A DNA stretch of 64,000 nucleotides from Undibacterium sp. YM2. GTDB taxonomy: Bacteria > Pseudomonadota > Gammaproteobacteria > Burkholderiales > Burkholderiaceae_D. The notes under the pieces were generated by a model. The model was not told the DNA's origin, did no database searches, and saw only the letters and a list, made by a program, of their open reading frames with translations. Location: assembly GCF_009937975.1 (NCBI RefSeq), contig NZ_AP018441.1, positions 620,001 to 684,000 of the forward strand, given 5' to 3'. Made by a program: the position numbers and the translations under genes. Shown piece by piece: positions 35,994 to 45,728 of the stretch. How positions within the stretch are numbered: position 1 is the first letter of the stretch; each line of letters starts with the position of its first letter.

Positions 35994-37316
35994 GTGAATA
36001 AACTCAAACGCCACTTCTACTTTGCCTTTGTGATGGCTGCTGCCAGCATCAGTGCGCAGCCAGTTTTTGCTGCCGATGTGCCTGCTGAGGTAGCACCTGC
36101 CAATGCAGGCATCAGTGCTGAAAATATTCTTCGCTATCGCCAACTTGCAGAAAAAGACCCTGAGCAATATTTGCCGCAATTGGCAAAATTGCTTGGTGTG
36201 CAAGGAAGCACTTATTCCGTGGTTGGCAAGATGAAAGAGGCTCGCATACCTTATGAAGAAGCGCTGAGTATCTATCGCCAGCTATCGCAAAAATATCCTG
36301 GCCACTATTTGGCAGAACTGGCTGGTGCCCTGATCAATGTTGGTATTCCTTACGAAGCAGAACATCGCTTACAGGAAGCTCAGGCTGGATATGAAGAAGC
36401 CTTGCGCATATACCGAAAACTGGCGTTAAACAATCCAGAAATGTATCAAGTGAAAGTGGCAATTGCGTTGAACAGTTTGAGTCATAGTTATGTGGACCAA
36501 AATCGTTTTGATGATGCAGTTGCGGCCAGTGAAGGCGCTCTCACGATTCACAGGCAACTCGCGAAGAGTCAGCCGCTTCTATATACACCGTATCTCGCCG
36601 AAAACCTGACCATACTTGCTAATGTGCATTCCGACGCTGGACGCCTAAAGGAGGCGTTGGTTTTTTATGAAGAAGCTATCGCTTTATACCGCACTTTGAT
36701 GAAAACCAATGGCAACCGTCATCAAATGGAAATGGTATGGGTACTGCGGAGCAGAGGATTGTTGTATCGCAAGCAAAATCGACAAAAAGAAGCCCAGTTT
36801 GATTTTGAAGAAGCGATGACCATACTCCATCAGGTGGCGGGAAAAATACCTGAGCTCTACTTGGCAATGGCACCCACCATGCTTGAATTTCTGGCTTTTC
36901 AATACGAGGCTCAACAACGTTACCAGGATGCGCGTATATCTTTTGAAGAAGTTGTACAAATTTACCGCCAGAGTGAGCAAGCTAATCCAGGCTCATTGTT
37001 TGCTCAGTTGGGGCGTTCATTATTGAATTTGGGAACGCTGTATCATCGGGAAGGTCGTTTCGATGACGCGCAACAGGCTTATGAAAAAGCGATTGCATTC
37101 TTACGCCAGGCTGCGAAAAAAAATCCTGAAACGTTTCAAGCCTATGTTGCTAATGCCATGATTAATCTGGGCATGGTTTATCGCCAGCAAAAGCAGGTGC
37201 AATCCGCCAGGCTGATGCTGGACGAGGCAATTTCAATATTGAAAGCTTTACCCGGCAAGTCGCCGCAGCACCAAGCTGATATTGACCGCGCCAACCGGGT
37301 ACTGCAAGAACTATGA
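35994..37316 (+). CDS. Secreted tetratricopeptide-repeat protein
   Basis: 440 residues from a GTG start. A signal peptide MNKLKRHFYFAFVMAAASIS ends near VFAAD. The rest is about eight TPR units of the Kinesin-light-chain-like spacing, each with pattern EAL..YR.L...P (for example RIPYEEALSIYRQLSQKYPG and DAVAASEGALTIHRQLAKSQ). No catalytic motif is seen. It lies 52 bp after the ABC permease and could be a distal gene of that operon. A shared bidirectional terminator follows. Function unknown. Confidence 0.82.
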   Translation: MNKLKRHFYFAFVMAAASISAQPVFAADVPAEVAPANAGISAENILRYRQLAEKDPEQYLPQLAKLLGVQGSTYSVVGKMKEARIPYEEALSIYRQLSQKYPGHYLAELAGALINVGIPYEAEHRLQEAQAGYEEALRIYRKLALNNPEMYQVKVAIALNSLSHSYVDQNRFDDAVAASEGALTIHRQLAKSQPLLYTPYLAENLTILANVHSDAGRLKEALVFYEEAIALYRTLMKTNGNRHQMEMVWVLRSRGLLYRKQNRQKEAQFDFEEAMTILHQVAGKIPELYLAMAPTMLEFLAFQYEAQQRYQDARISFEEVVQIYRQSEQANPGSLFAQLGRSLLNLGTLYHREGRFDDAQQAYEKAIAFLRQAAKKNPETFQAYVANAMINLGMVYRQQKQVQSARLMLDEAISILKALPGKSPQHQADIDRANRVLQEL

Positions 37317-37381
37317 TTATCTACTGCGCCAATTTTTTTGCATAGCTGGGGGTAATCAATAACCGCTATTGAATCGGCCAT

Positions 37382-37413
37382 AAAAAACGCAGCATTTCTG
37401 CTGCGTTTTTTGT
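37382..37413. terminator. Bidirectional terminator
   Basis: AAAAAACGCAGCA-TTTC-TGCTGCGTTTTTT has A and T tracts on both sides and separates two convergent genes, serving the TPR gene (plus) and the S41 protease gene (minus). Confidence 0.92.
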
Positions 37414-37425
37414 TGTTTGCTCAAC

Positions 37426-39618
37426 TTACCTGGCTTGCATATTCGCCGATTTGAGCAGCTTGATATTACGCCATGGCTGCATGCTCTTGTCGCGTATTGG
37501 TGATCCATCAAGCGGTGGTGGTGCAGGGCTGAAGCCTGCGGCTGGGCAGGAACCTGTGCTCGCATAGGTCAGCGCAGCAGACAAGCGTGATTCGCTTTGA
37601 TCGCCCAGATCATGGTTCAAGTCATCAGATACTTTGCACAAGGGGGAGAAACCATTTGTAAAGTCACCCTGACCTGCTGCATTGACACCGCTGAATTCAA
37701 TCGCAAAATACGCGGTCTGGCAGTTGTTGGTCTGGGAGAAGCCATAGGGCTTGCCACAAGTAGTGTCACCAATCAGGATAACCTGCATGAAAGGCTTCAA
37801 ACCATTGATGATGGATTCGCTGGCTGAACAAGTACCACTGCCGGTCAGAACGAATACCCTGGGCAGGTTCAGTTGCGGCAAGAAGCGGCGGCTGGTGTCA
37901 ACGTCAACGAAGTTGTAGATGCTGTCTGCCGTCCATTCGGGATGTTTGTCGTTGTACTGCAACTTTTCAAACACTTTGTTGGTGGCCTTGCTGCCTGCAA
38001 TCATGCTGGCCAACTCCTGCGCTATATACAGGTAGCCACCACCGTTGTAGCGCAAGTCGAGCACCAGATCGTCAACGCGCGCCGTCTGGAATTTGCGCAT
38101 TGCAGTTATCAAAGGTGCTTCTGCGGTTCGGATGTGGTCAGTAAAGACCATATAGCCCACCTTCTTGCCGTTCACATTCAGTATCTGGTCTTGCAGCACT
38201 GGTGAAGTGGCGACAGTAGCCGACGTCATGTTCACCAGGCGGCTGGTCGCGGCATTGGTATCCTGCACCCTGAAACTGTGAGTTTCGGTTTTTGGTGGGT
38301 ACAGGGCATTGTATTGCGCATCGTTCAGCGAGCCACTCAGATCCGTGTTATCCACACTGAGCAGGGTTGTGCCGCGCTTGAGTTGCGCAATGTCTGCAGG
38401 CGAGCCAGGCTGCACGTAACGCACACGTATCTTGCTGCCTTCACGCACCAGTGTATAACCATAGCTGACATCTTCGCCATACTGGAAGTAGTCATCAATG
38501 CTGCCCTGAACGTCAGTGAAGCTGAACCTGTCCTTGGATTTGACGATCAATGCATCAAAATAACTTGCTGCTGTGCTGTAGTTGGCAGCCGGTACATTGA
38601 CGATGTCGCGGTACCACAGATAGACATCGTCAAGGTGGGCGCGCACCCAGCTTTTTTCTCCTGTGGGGGTGCAGATATTGGCCAGTTGATCAGGCGAACC
38701 ATAGATGCCTGTCGTACCTGGGGAGATGAGCGTAGAGTTAATCGGGTTGCCACTGACACCGATAAGGTCGCGGGCAGCCGAGGTGGATGTGCTGGTGACT
38801 GCGGCGGCAATCGCCATGGTCTTGGTGATATTGTCATCCAGCGTCAGATAACTCAGGCCTTGTTGTACCGCAAAATAATTCGCGATATCAAGTTTGTTGT
38901 TCAGCAGAGTGGTGACCCAACCCCAGGTGGCGTCATTTGCATATTCGCGGGCCGATACCAGGATAGCCCTGACCATGCTGCCCTTGGGTGTGCCGTTTTT
39001 CAGCTGGCTGGACCAATAACTGATTTCTGCTGCATTCGGTGCAGTAGTGCCGGTACGGCCCAGTACGTTTTTATAAATGATGCGGATGAAGTCATCATTG
39101 CTCATGCTGCTGGAGTAACCCGTCAGCGCAGGTGATTGAAGAGCAACCAGGTAAAAACTTTCTGCAATTTGCGCTTCATTCATGCCTGCCTGCACCTGGT
39201 CTATCCAGTAAGCCAGGCCGTCAGCATCGGGCACGCGGTTAAAGAAGGCCACATACAGGTCGATCAGATTGTTCAGGCTGGTAACAGAGAGCGCTGCAGC
39301 CTTGTCACCTATGCGTAGATTGACGCGAAAATCACTGAATTGCAGTACATTGGTCGTCAGCGGTGCGCTGACGGGGGCCGCACCACCTACCATATCAACA
39401 ATGACATAAGTGGACCCCAGTCGTGAGATCGTATAATTCTGGCGTTTGCCAGTAAAGCTCATGACATCGGCAGCAGTTGCTGCCTGTATGGCTGGTGCCG
39501 GTGACACGGTGGCTGCCTGTTTGGCATCCTGGTTGCTGCCACCTCCACAGGCTGCGAGGATCAGGCTCACTGCTGACAAGGCGAACAGGTTTTTACCGCT
39601 GGACTTAAAACGCAACAT
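37426..39618 (-). CDS. S41-family lipoprotein protease with DUF4214 domain
   Basis: 730 residues. The signal sequence has lipobox ILAACGGGS. A DUF4214 domain (about residues 95-215, LYVAFFNRVPDADGLAYWID and KNVLGRTGTTAPN) is followed by a PDZ-like part (VREGSKIRVRYVQPGSPADI) and a C-terminal processing peptidase domain. This last has LVLDLRYNGGGYLYIAQELA, the catalytic Ser in GSGTCSASESIINGL (about residue 610) and Lys in GDTTCGKPYGF. DUF4214 with S41 on one lipoprotein suggests a surface or periplasmic protease acting on secreted proteins. Its substrate is unknown. Confidence 0.9.
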   Translation of the reverse strand: MLRFKSSGKNLFALSAVSLILAACGGGSNQDAKQAATVSPAPAIQAATAADVMSFTGKRQNYTISRLGSTYVIVDMVGGAAPVSAPLTTNVLQFSDFRVNLRIGDKAAALSVTSLNNLIDLYVAFFNRVPDADGLAYWIDQVQAGMNEAQIAESFYLVALQSPALTGYSSSMSNDDFIRIIYKNVLGRTGTTAPNAAEISYWSSQLKNGTPKGSMVRAILVSAREYANDATWGWVTTLLNNKLDIANYFAVQQGLSYLTLDDNITKTMAIAAAVTSTSTSAARDLIGVSGNPINSTLISPGTTGIYGSPDQLANICTPTGEKSWVRAHLDDVYLWYRDIVNVPAANYSTAASYFDALIVKSKDRFSFTDVQGSIDDYFQYGEDVSYGYTLVREGSKIRVRYVQPGSPADIAQLKRGTTLLSVDNTDLSGSLNDAQYNALYPPKTETHSFRVQDTNAATSRLVNMTSATVATSPVLQDQILNVNGKKVGYMVFTDHIRTAEAPLITAMRKFQTARVDDLVLDLRYNGGGYLYIAQELASMIAGSKATNKVFEKLQYNDKHPEWTADSIYNFVDVDTSRRFLPQLNLPRVFVLTGSGTCSASESIINGLKPFMQVILIGDTTCGKPYGFSQTNNCQTAYFAIEFSGVNAAGQGDFTNGFSPLCKVSDDLNHDLGDQSESRLSAALTYASTGSCPAAGFSPAPPPLDGSPIRDKSMQPWRNIKLLKSANMQAR

Positions 39619-39748
39619 GGTGATTCCACTATCTGATGACGAACATCGATTCTAGAAGAAATGAGTAGAATGTCAATTCGAATTGAAAAATTTTGTTAAA
39701 ACTTCGCTTTTCCCCACATGATATATTACTCCACATGGTTATTTACGT

Positions 39749-40309
39749 ATGAAAACACGCTGCAATTGGGCTAACCCCTCTAACCCTCTGTACCTGGACT
39801 ATCATGATCATGAATGGGGCGTGCCCTGTCATGATGAAGTGCGCCTGTTTGAAATGCTCAATCTTGAAGGCGCGCAAGCAGGACTCAGTTGGGAAACCAT
39901 ACTCAACAAGCGCGAAAATTATCGCCTGGCTTTTGATAATTGGGATGCCAAAAAAATCGCTGCCTATGATGATGAAAAAGTTGCCTCACTGCTGGCCAAT
40001 GCCGGCATCGTCAGAAACCGTTTAAAAGTCGCTGCCGCCATCACCAATGCCAAGGCTTACCTGCGTTTGTGTGAAGAGCAGGGCAGCCTGGATGCTTATC
40101 TGTGGGCCTATGTGAATGGCAAGCCCATCGTCAATAGTGGTGAACGCATTATTACGACAGAATTGTCTGACCGCATTTCCAGGGATTTGCTCAAGCGTGG
40201 TTTCAAATTTGTTGGCTCGACGATTATCTATGCGTACATGCAGGCGATAGGTATGGTGAATGACCATGCTGTTGATTGCGCCTGGCGCAAGACCAAAGGC
40301 AAGAAGTAA
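39749..40309 (+). CDS. tag: DNA-3-methyladenine glycosylase I
   Basis: A base-excision repair glycosylase that removes 3-methyladenine after alkylation. 186 residues, normal for Tag. The start CNWANPSNPLYLDYHDHEWG and GLSWETILNKRENYR are diagnostic. Zinc ligands Cys and His at the N-terminus (RCNW, HDHEWG) and near the C-terminus (NDHAVDCAW) are present. No ribosome binding site is strong. Single gene after a short AT-rich promoter region. Confidence 0.96.
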   Translation: MKTRCNWANPSNPLYLDYHDHEWGVPCHDEVRLFEMLNLEGAQAGLSWETILNKRENYRLAFDNWDAKKIAAYDDEKVASLLANAGIVRNRLKVAAAITNAKAYLRLCEEQGSLDAYLWAYVNGKPIVNSGERIITTELSDRISRDLLKRGFKFVGSTIIYAYMQAIGMVNDHAVDCAWRKTKGKK

Positions 40310-40416
40310 ATCCAGATAAAAGAGTGTCCAGTTTTGCGAGCGCTTGCCGGACGGGAGGTATTTGTGCCCTGGTACAAGCTCTGGTATCGTTCGTCATCAA
40401 TTGAAAGTGTCAAAAA

Positions 40417-40869
40417 ATGAAGCAAGCTATTCTTAAACCAGCCTTGTTCGCAACTTGCATGAGTCTGATGATTACCGTCACCGCCAATGCAGAAATCTAT
40501 AAGTGGGTTGATGCAAATGGCAAGACCCATTATTCCGAGAAAAAGGATGATGCGGGCAAAGCCAAAGTTGAAGAGGTAAAAGTCAATGCCGGTGAAGGTA
40601 AGGCTTCTGCCGCACCGAGCTGGCAAGAACAGGAAATAGAATTTCGCAAACGGCAGGCAGAGAAGCAGGCAAAGCAAGCCAAAGAACCAGTGGTGAAGTC
40701 TAAAGAACCGTCGCCTTTTGTTCCCGGTAACCAGCCTGAAACCAATGAATCACGTTGTGCGATGGCTAAAGCGATTTTGAGTGGCAAGCTGGTTCATACT
40801 AACAATAACAAGACTGACGCAAACGACAAGGCAATTGCCGAGAGAGACGTGAGTACCTATTGTCGTTAG
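40417..40869 (+). CDS. DUF4124 domain periplasmic protein
   Basis: 150 residues. A signal peptide ends at TANA, directly followed by EIYKWVDANGKTHYSEKKDD, the DUF4124 motif found in many small proteobacterial periplasmic proteins. The remainder is charged (Lys/Glu/Gln) with two Cys (SRCAMAKAI, STYCR) that could pair. Function unknown. Single gene. Confidence 0.85.
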   Translation: MKQAILKPALFATCMSLMITVTANAEIYKWVDANGKTHYSEKKDDAGKAKVEEVKVNAGEGKASAAPSWQEQEIEFRKRQAEKQAKQAKEPVVKSKEPSPFVPGNQPETNESRCAMAKAILSGKLVHTNNNKTDANDKAIAERDVSTYCR

Positions 40870-40954
40870 GGATTTATTCAAATAAAAACACAAAAAGCCC
40901 ATGCAACTGGTTTTTCAGTTTTTGGTATGCAGTAATATTGATTCGAGAGGGAAT

Positions 40955-41281
40955 ATGGCATCATCATGGGACGGACCAGGACCGAAACGCAAACTTGAAG
41001 ACATGCACCGCTATAGTTGCTATCTGTACGGCTTGGTAACAATTTTTTTTGCGCTCGGCATATTCGCCACGGGAGGCCAGTCGATTCCACATATTGCGCT
41101 GTTTATCCTTACGGCGACTTTATCTTTTGCGCATTTCAAATTGAGCGCTGCGGTTGAGCAAGACAAGACATGGAGCCGTAGTGCATCCATGGCTTTGGCC
41201 TGTCCATTACTTTTGGGTTTTCCCATCGGCACTTACATGGGCGTCACTATCCTCATCAATGCCGCCAGGTATGAGCCTTAG
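40955..41281 (+). CDS. Small membrane protein, unknown
   Basis: 108 residues from the ATG at 40955, chosen because GAGAGGG lies directly upstream. An earlier TTG-type start would lack one. After a charged N-terminus (GPGPKRKLEDMHRY) there are three hydrophobic segments (about residues 20-40, 45-62 and 80-100: LYGLVTIFFALGIFA, IALFILTATLSFAHF, LLLGFPIGTYMGVTILI). No family recognised with confidence. Confidence 0.65.
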   Translation: MASSWDGPGPKRKLEDMHRYSCYLYGLVTIFFALGIFATGGQSIPHIALFILTATLSFAHFKLSAAVEQDKTWSRSASMALACPLLLGFPIGTYMGVTILINAARYEP

Positions 41282-41344
41282 TAAACACTGGCCCGAGGTC
41301 TGAGTTGGATGGGGCGCGATGACCAGCCTGCAAGGCAATAATAT

Positions 41345-42225
41345 TTATGCCTGCCTGGTATTGTTCGGCTGCTGCGCCAAAGACTGCAAAGGTGATGGTG
41401 TCGTCGTCGCAATATCCCGCAACTCCGGCGGCACGGCAACCCTCACAGGCTTGCTGTGCATATTGGTGGCTGACAAGACATTGCCCTGAACTTCCGGGCT
41501 GGCATTCCAGACTGGGTCAGCGATACTTTCAAAGACAGACTTCAACTGCTGGCCCCAGGTATTTCGTATCATCTGGAAATACTGGTTTTTCTCATCTATC
41601 GTCACGAAGTGGGTGACGGCCAGTTTATTGTTTTCATATACCAGCAAATCCAGCGGCAAACCAACAGACACGTTAGAACGCAGGGTAGAGTCCATGGAGA
41701 TCAGCGCACACTTGGCTGCCTCGTCAAGTGGGGTCGCCGGGGTGACCACGCGATCGACAATGGGTTTGCCATACTTGGCTTCACCAATCTGGAAATAGGT
41801 ATTTTCATTATGTGATTCTATGAAATTACCAGCAGAATAAATCTGGAACAGACGGCAACGCTCCCCTTGATCTGGCCACCAAAAATCAGGCTGACATTAA
41901 AGTCTATGCCAAACTCAGACAAGGACTTGGCGTCACGGTGATACACGGTGCGTACCGCCTCACCGAGTATTCGGGCAGCCTCATACATATTGGCCGCAGT
42001 CCAGATACTATTGCCTTTGGCATCCACATGGTCAGACACCAGTTGACGTATCGATTGTGAAATCGACAAATTACCAGCCGTCATCAGCACCATGGTACGG
42101 TCGCCAGGGTTTTCAAACACCGACATCTTGCGGAAAGTGCCTACCTGATCAACACCTGCATTAGTGCGTGAGTCGGAGAGAAACACCAGCCCGGCGTCCA
42201 GGCGCATGCCAATACAGTAAGTCAT
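41345..42225 (-). pseudogene. Anbu-type proteasome-related peptidase, apparent frameshift
   Basis: This is a predicted Ntn-hydrolase of the Anbu (ancestral beta subunit) family, related to HslV and the proteasome. The start MTYCIGMRLDAGLVFLSDSR has the nucleophile Thr after Met, the Asp, and Lys in GTFRK. The first frame stops after IFGGQIKGSVAV. With one G added to the run of four (coding strand; C run at 41863-41866) it reads GQIKGERCRLFQIYSAGNF and continues through YGKPIVDRVVTPATPLDEA to a 293-residue protein. It is the last gene of an operon with transglutaminase, alpha-E and ATP-grasp genes, the known Anbu context. Confidence 0.85.
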
Positions 42226-42342
42226 AGTGCAGAGTTTTGGTCCATAGAAACTAGAATTCTACCTGAAACCGGGGCACTGAAATACGCTTGTCACATTTGT
42301 ATGTAATGCATGTAACAATCTATCAGGGCGGTATTCATGGCC

Positions 42343-43149
42343 TTAGCGCGGCGTTACCTGCACAGTCACACTCAGGGTTTCCAGCCCTCCACCTCGGCGC
42401 ACGCCGCGTACTGGCGCTGCTGAATCATAATCACGCCCTATGGCCAGGCGGCAATAGGAATCTGTCATCAAAACGGCATGCGTGGCATCCACACTGACCC
42501 AGCCACTATAGTCGGCGTCTTCTACCCACACATCGACCCAGGCATGGCTGTCGGCATGGCCAGTGGATTCCGGGTCAATATAACCAGAAACGTAGCGGGC
42601 CGGTATGCCACGGGCATGGCAGCAGGCCAGCATGATGTGGGCATGGTCCTGGCATACGCCGCGGCCCAGCAACAGGGCATCGCTGGCACTGGTTGTGACG
42701 ATGGTTGCACCAGTCTGGTACTCGACTGCACCACGTATGTGCGTTGCCAGATTAAGCAGTGCAGCCGTGCTGGTCTGGCCGCTGTCTGGCAAGTGCTTCT
42801 GCGCAAAGTCCATGATGGCTGGCACGGGTTCTGTCAGCCGTGTCGGCACGGTAAATACCAGTGGCGAAAAGGTGTCAGGGTCGGTGATGCGGCCTTGATA
42901 AGGTGTTGTCAGTTCGACTATTCCTTCGGCGATGATGGCAAGCTCGTGATGCTGACCCGTAATGGTCAGGGTATGTGCCTGATTGCCATAGGCGTCGATA
43001 TAGGCATGCCTTTGTCCGGAACTCTTGATCTGCCAGGAAATCGCATGCTGGTGCAGCTCGGCACGCGGTGTCAGGCGCAATTGCTGTATGGTGTAGGTCA
43101 CCGGGGCCGAATAACGGTAGATGGTCTCGTGACGTATAAAAAGTTGCAT
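42343..43149 (-). CDS. Transglutaminase-like protein of Anbu operon
   Basis: 268 residues. The N-terminal beta domain (MQLFIRHETIYRYSAPVTYT) is typical of bacterial transglutaminase-like proteins. The catalytic core has Cys in LGRGVCQDHAHIMLAC (about residue 168), His in SHAWVDVWVE and Asp in VDATHAVL. It is probably a cysteine protease or amide-forming enzyme acting on the peptide product of the ATP-grasp partner (inference from operon). It lies 10 bp downstream of the alpha-E gene. Confidence 0.93.
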   Translation of the reverse strand: MQLFIRHETIYRYSAPVTYTIQQLRLTPRAELHQHAISWQIKSSGQRHAYIDAYGNQAHTLTITGQHHELAIIAEGIVELTTPYQGRITDPDTFSPLVFTVPTRLTEPVPAIMDFAQKHLPDSGQTSTAALLNLATHIRGAVEYQTGATIVTTSASDALLLGRGVCQDHAHIMLACCHARGIPARYVSGYIDPESTGHADSHAWVDVWVEDADYSGWVSVDATHAVLMTDSYCRLAIGRDYDSAAPVRGVRRGGGLETLSVTVQVTPR

Positions 43150-43159
43150 GATTTTTTTC

Positions 43160-44110
43160 TCAAGCCGCCAGCGGCACCAGGAAATCGCGGCTGACGCGGT
43201 TACCCAGATCGAAAATGTTTTCCAGGAAACGCGTCAGATTGTCATGCAAACCTTCTGCCAATATCTCTTCGATGCGGGCAAATTGCAATTCTGCATGCAG
43301 CTTACCAGCAAAACGCTCAGTGTCTGCTGATACATCATTACGCACTTCCTTGAGGTTGGCGACTACCTCATCCATGCAGGCCAGCAGAGAGCGCGGCATG
43401 TCACCACGCAGCATCAGCAATTCTGCCACCCGCTCAGGCGTAATCACATCCCGATAGACCTTGCGGTAAATTTCAAAACCGGAGACTGAACGCAGCAGCG
43501 CTGCCCAATAATAGAAATCCCTTTGCAGGCTGTCATTGCCGCGCCCGCTTTCCTTGGCACCGTGAAACTTCACATCCAGTATGCGTGCGGTATTATCGGC
43601 ACGTTCTATGAAAGTACCCAGGCGTATGAAATGTACGGCCTCATCCTTGAGCATGGTGCCCAGCGTTACGCCACGTGACAGATGCGAGCGATACTTGACC
43701 CATTCAAAAAACTGGCTGGGGTCGTTTTCCAGTATCGTGTCCGACAGCCTGTCCTGCATATCCAGCCAGGTCGCATTCTGGGTTTCCCATACCTCGGTCG
43801 TCAGCGTACCGCGCACGGCGCGGGCATTCTCACGCGCCTCCTTCAGGCAGGAGGCTATCGACGACGGGTTCATCGGGTCCCTGACCATGAAGTCCAGCAC
43901 ATCCTTCTTCGTCAGTAAACCATATTGATGGTCAAAAGCAGACTGTAATTCAGAGATGCCCAGCATGGCACGCCAGCCGCGCTCAGCATCTTCGGCAGAC
44001 TGTGGCAACATCGAAGTCTGGATATTCACATCCAGCATACGTGCAGTATTTTCTGCGCGCTCGGTATAGCGCGCCATCCAGAACAAATGATCAGCGGTAC
44101 GGCTTAGCAT
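43160..44110 (-). CDS. Alpha-E domain protein of Anbu operon
   Basis: 316 residues, almost all helical. MLSRTADHLFWMARYTERAE is the diagnostic start of the alpha-E family, and FIRLGTFIERADNTARILDV is a second conserved repeat. No catalytic motif is known. It is always found with the circularly permuted ATP-grasp protein, so it is probably its partner or scaffold. It lies 15 bp downstream of that gene. Confidence 0.93.
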   Translation of the reverse strand: MLSRTADHLFWMARYTERAENTARMLDVNIQTSMLPQSAEDAERGWRAMLGISELQSAFDHQYGLLTKKDVLDFMVRDPMNPSSIASCLKEARENARAVRGTLTTEVWETQNATWLDMQDRLSDTILENDPSQFFEWVKYRSHLSRGVTLGTMLKDEAVHFIRLGTFIERADNTARILDVKFHGAKESGRGNDSLQRDFYYWAALLRSVSGFEIYRKVYRDVITPERVAELLMLRGDMPRSLLACMDEVVANLKEVRNDVSADTERFAGKLHAELQFARIEEILAEGLHDNLTRFLENIFDLGNRVSRDFLVPLAA

Positions 44111-44125
44111 GGTATTTCTCCTGAT

Positions 44126-45556
44126 TTAATTTTCTAATATCCAGGTATCTTTGGTCCCGCCACCCTGTGAAGAATTCACCACCAGCGAACCTTCCTGCAA
44201 GGCCACCCGCGTCAAGCCGCCAGGCACCATGGAGATGGTTTTGCCAGACAAGACAAAGGGGCGCAAATCTATATGGCGCGGGGCGATGCCGCTTTCAACA
44301 AAGGTAGGGCAGGCCGACAATGCCAGGGTAGGCTGGGCTATATAACCATCAGGCCTGGCCAGCAAGCGCTGACGAAAATCTTCTATCTGTGCCTTGGTTG
44401 AAGCCGGGCCCACCAGCATGCCGTAACCACCGGCACCATGTACTTCCTTGACCACCAGATCGCCCAGATTTGCCAGGGTATAAGACAGATCTTCTGGTTT
44501 GCGGCACTGGTAAGTTGGCACGTTATTCAAGATCGGTTCTTCCGTCAGGTAAAACCTGACCATGTCCGGCACGAATGGGTAAATCGATTTATCATCCGCG
44601 ACGCCCGTGCCTATCGCATTCGCCAGCGTTACGCGGCCAGCACGATACACCGACAGCAAGCCCGGCACACCCAAAGAAGAATCAGGCCGGAAAGCCAGCG
44701 GATCAAGAAAATCATCATCAATACGGCGGTAAATCACATCCACCCGCTTTGGCCCACGCGTGGTGCGCATGAAGACTGCATTGTCATTGACAAACAAATC
44801 CTTGCCTTCTACCAGCTCAACACCCATCTGCTGAGCCAGGAAGGCATGTTCGAAATAAGCCGAGTTATACATGCCCGGCGTCATGACCACCACGGTAGGG
44901 TTATCCACACCCATGGGCGCGACAGAGCGCAGGTTATCCAGCAACATGTCAGGATAATGATCAACCGGCGCAATCTTGTTACGTGCAAACAGCTCAGGAA
45001 AAAGCCGCATCATCATCTTGCGGTCTTCCAGCATGTAAGACACGCCAGACGGCACCCGCAAATTGTCTTCCAGTACGTAGAATTCACCCTCGCCAGCGCG
45101 CACAATATCCACACCCGCAATATGGGCATAAATGTCAGAAGCAACCGAAATACCCTGCATTTCAGGGCGATATTGGGCATTTTTATAGATTTGCTCGGCC
45201 GGGATGATGCCCGCCTTGATGATATTCTGGTCGTGATAAATATCATGGATAAACATGTTCAGCGCCTGCACCCGTTGCGCCAGGCCCTTTTGCAGCTGCG
45301 CCCATTCACCCGCATGAATAATGCGCGGGATAATGTCAAACGGGATCAGCCGCTCAGTACCCGCATCGTCGCCATACACCGCAAAGGTAATGCCCACCCG
45401 CCGAAAACTCAGGTCAGCCTCGGCCCGCTTGCGCTTCAAGCGTTCGGCAGGCTGCTGTGCCAGCCAGTTGCAAAACTCACGGTAATGTTCCCGCGTCAAT
45501 TCTCCGCCCGGTGCAGCCGCATCATAGGCATGCATTTCATTGAAAAACTTGGCCAT
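44126..45556 (-). CDS. Circularly permuted ATP-grasp type 2 protein
   Basis: 476 residues, first gene of the Anbu operon. VYGDDAGTERLIPFDIIPRI, YVLEDNLRVPSGVSYMLEDR, the metal and nucleotide region DVIYRRIDDDFLDP, and VKEVHGAGGYGMLVGP are typical of circularly permuted ATP-grasp proteins. These form peptide or amide bonds through acyl-phosphates. The substrate here is unknown. A peptide tag or small peptide made here and cut by Anbu has been proposed for the family. The gene starts 170 bp from a divergent AT-rich pair of unknown genes. Confidence 0.93.
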   Translation of the reverse strand: MAKFFNEMHAYDAAAPGGELTREHYREFCNWLAQQPAERLKRKRAEADLSFRRVGITFAVYGDDAGTERLIPFDIIPRIIHAGEWAQLQKGLAQRVQALNMFIHDIYHDQNIIKAGIIPAEQIYKNAQYRPEMQGISVASDIYAHIAGVDIVRAGEGEFYVLEDNLRVPSGVSYMLEDRKMMMRLFPELFARNKIAPVDHYPDMLLDNLRSVAPMGVDNPTVVVMTPGMYNSAYFEHAFLAQQMGVELVEGKDLFVNDNAVFMRTTRGPKRVDVIYRRIDDDFLDPLAFRPDSSLGVPGLLSVYRAGRVTLANAIGTGVADDKSIYPFVPDMVRFYLTEEPILNNVPTYQCRKPEDLSYTLANLGDLVVKEVHGAGGYGMLVGPASTKAQIEDFRQRLLARPDGYIAQPTLALSACPTFVESGIAPRHIDLRPFVLSGKTISMVPGGLTRVALQEGSLVVNSSQGGGTKDTWILEN

Positions 45557-45728
45557 GTTCTAGTCTCGTGGTTACGGTTCCAATACAGCATATCAAGAAA
45601 CGTGCCAGATCACATTGTGGTTAGCCGTAGCGTGGTTTTTTTGCTGCTATCAGTCGATCAGGCAAACAAGAGTGGCTGAACTGACGATAGTACAATGTAC
45701 ATTTTCATCAAGGCTCAACTGAAAAAGC

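Noticed and set aside
44438..45679. A 413-codon plus-strand frame opposite the ATP-grasp gene
   Set aside because: Antisense to a confident gene. Composition is Arg/His/Gln-rich and unlike a real protein.
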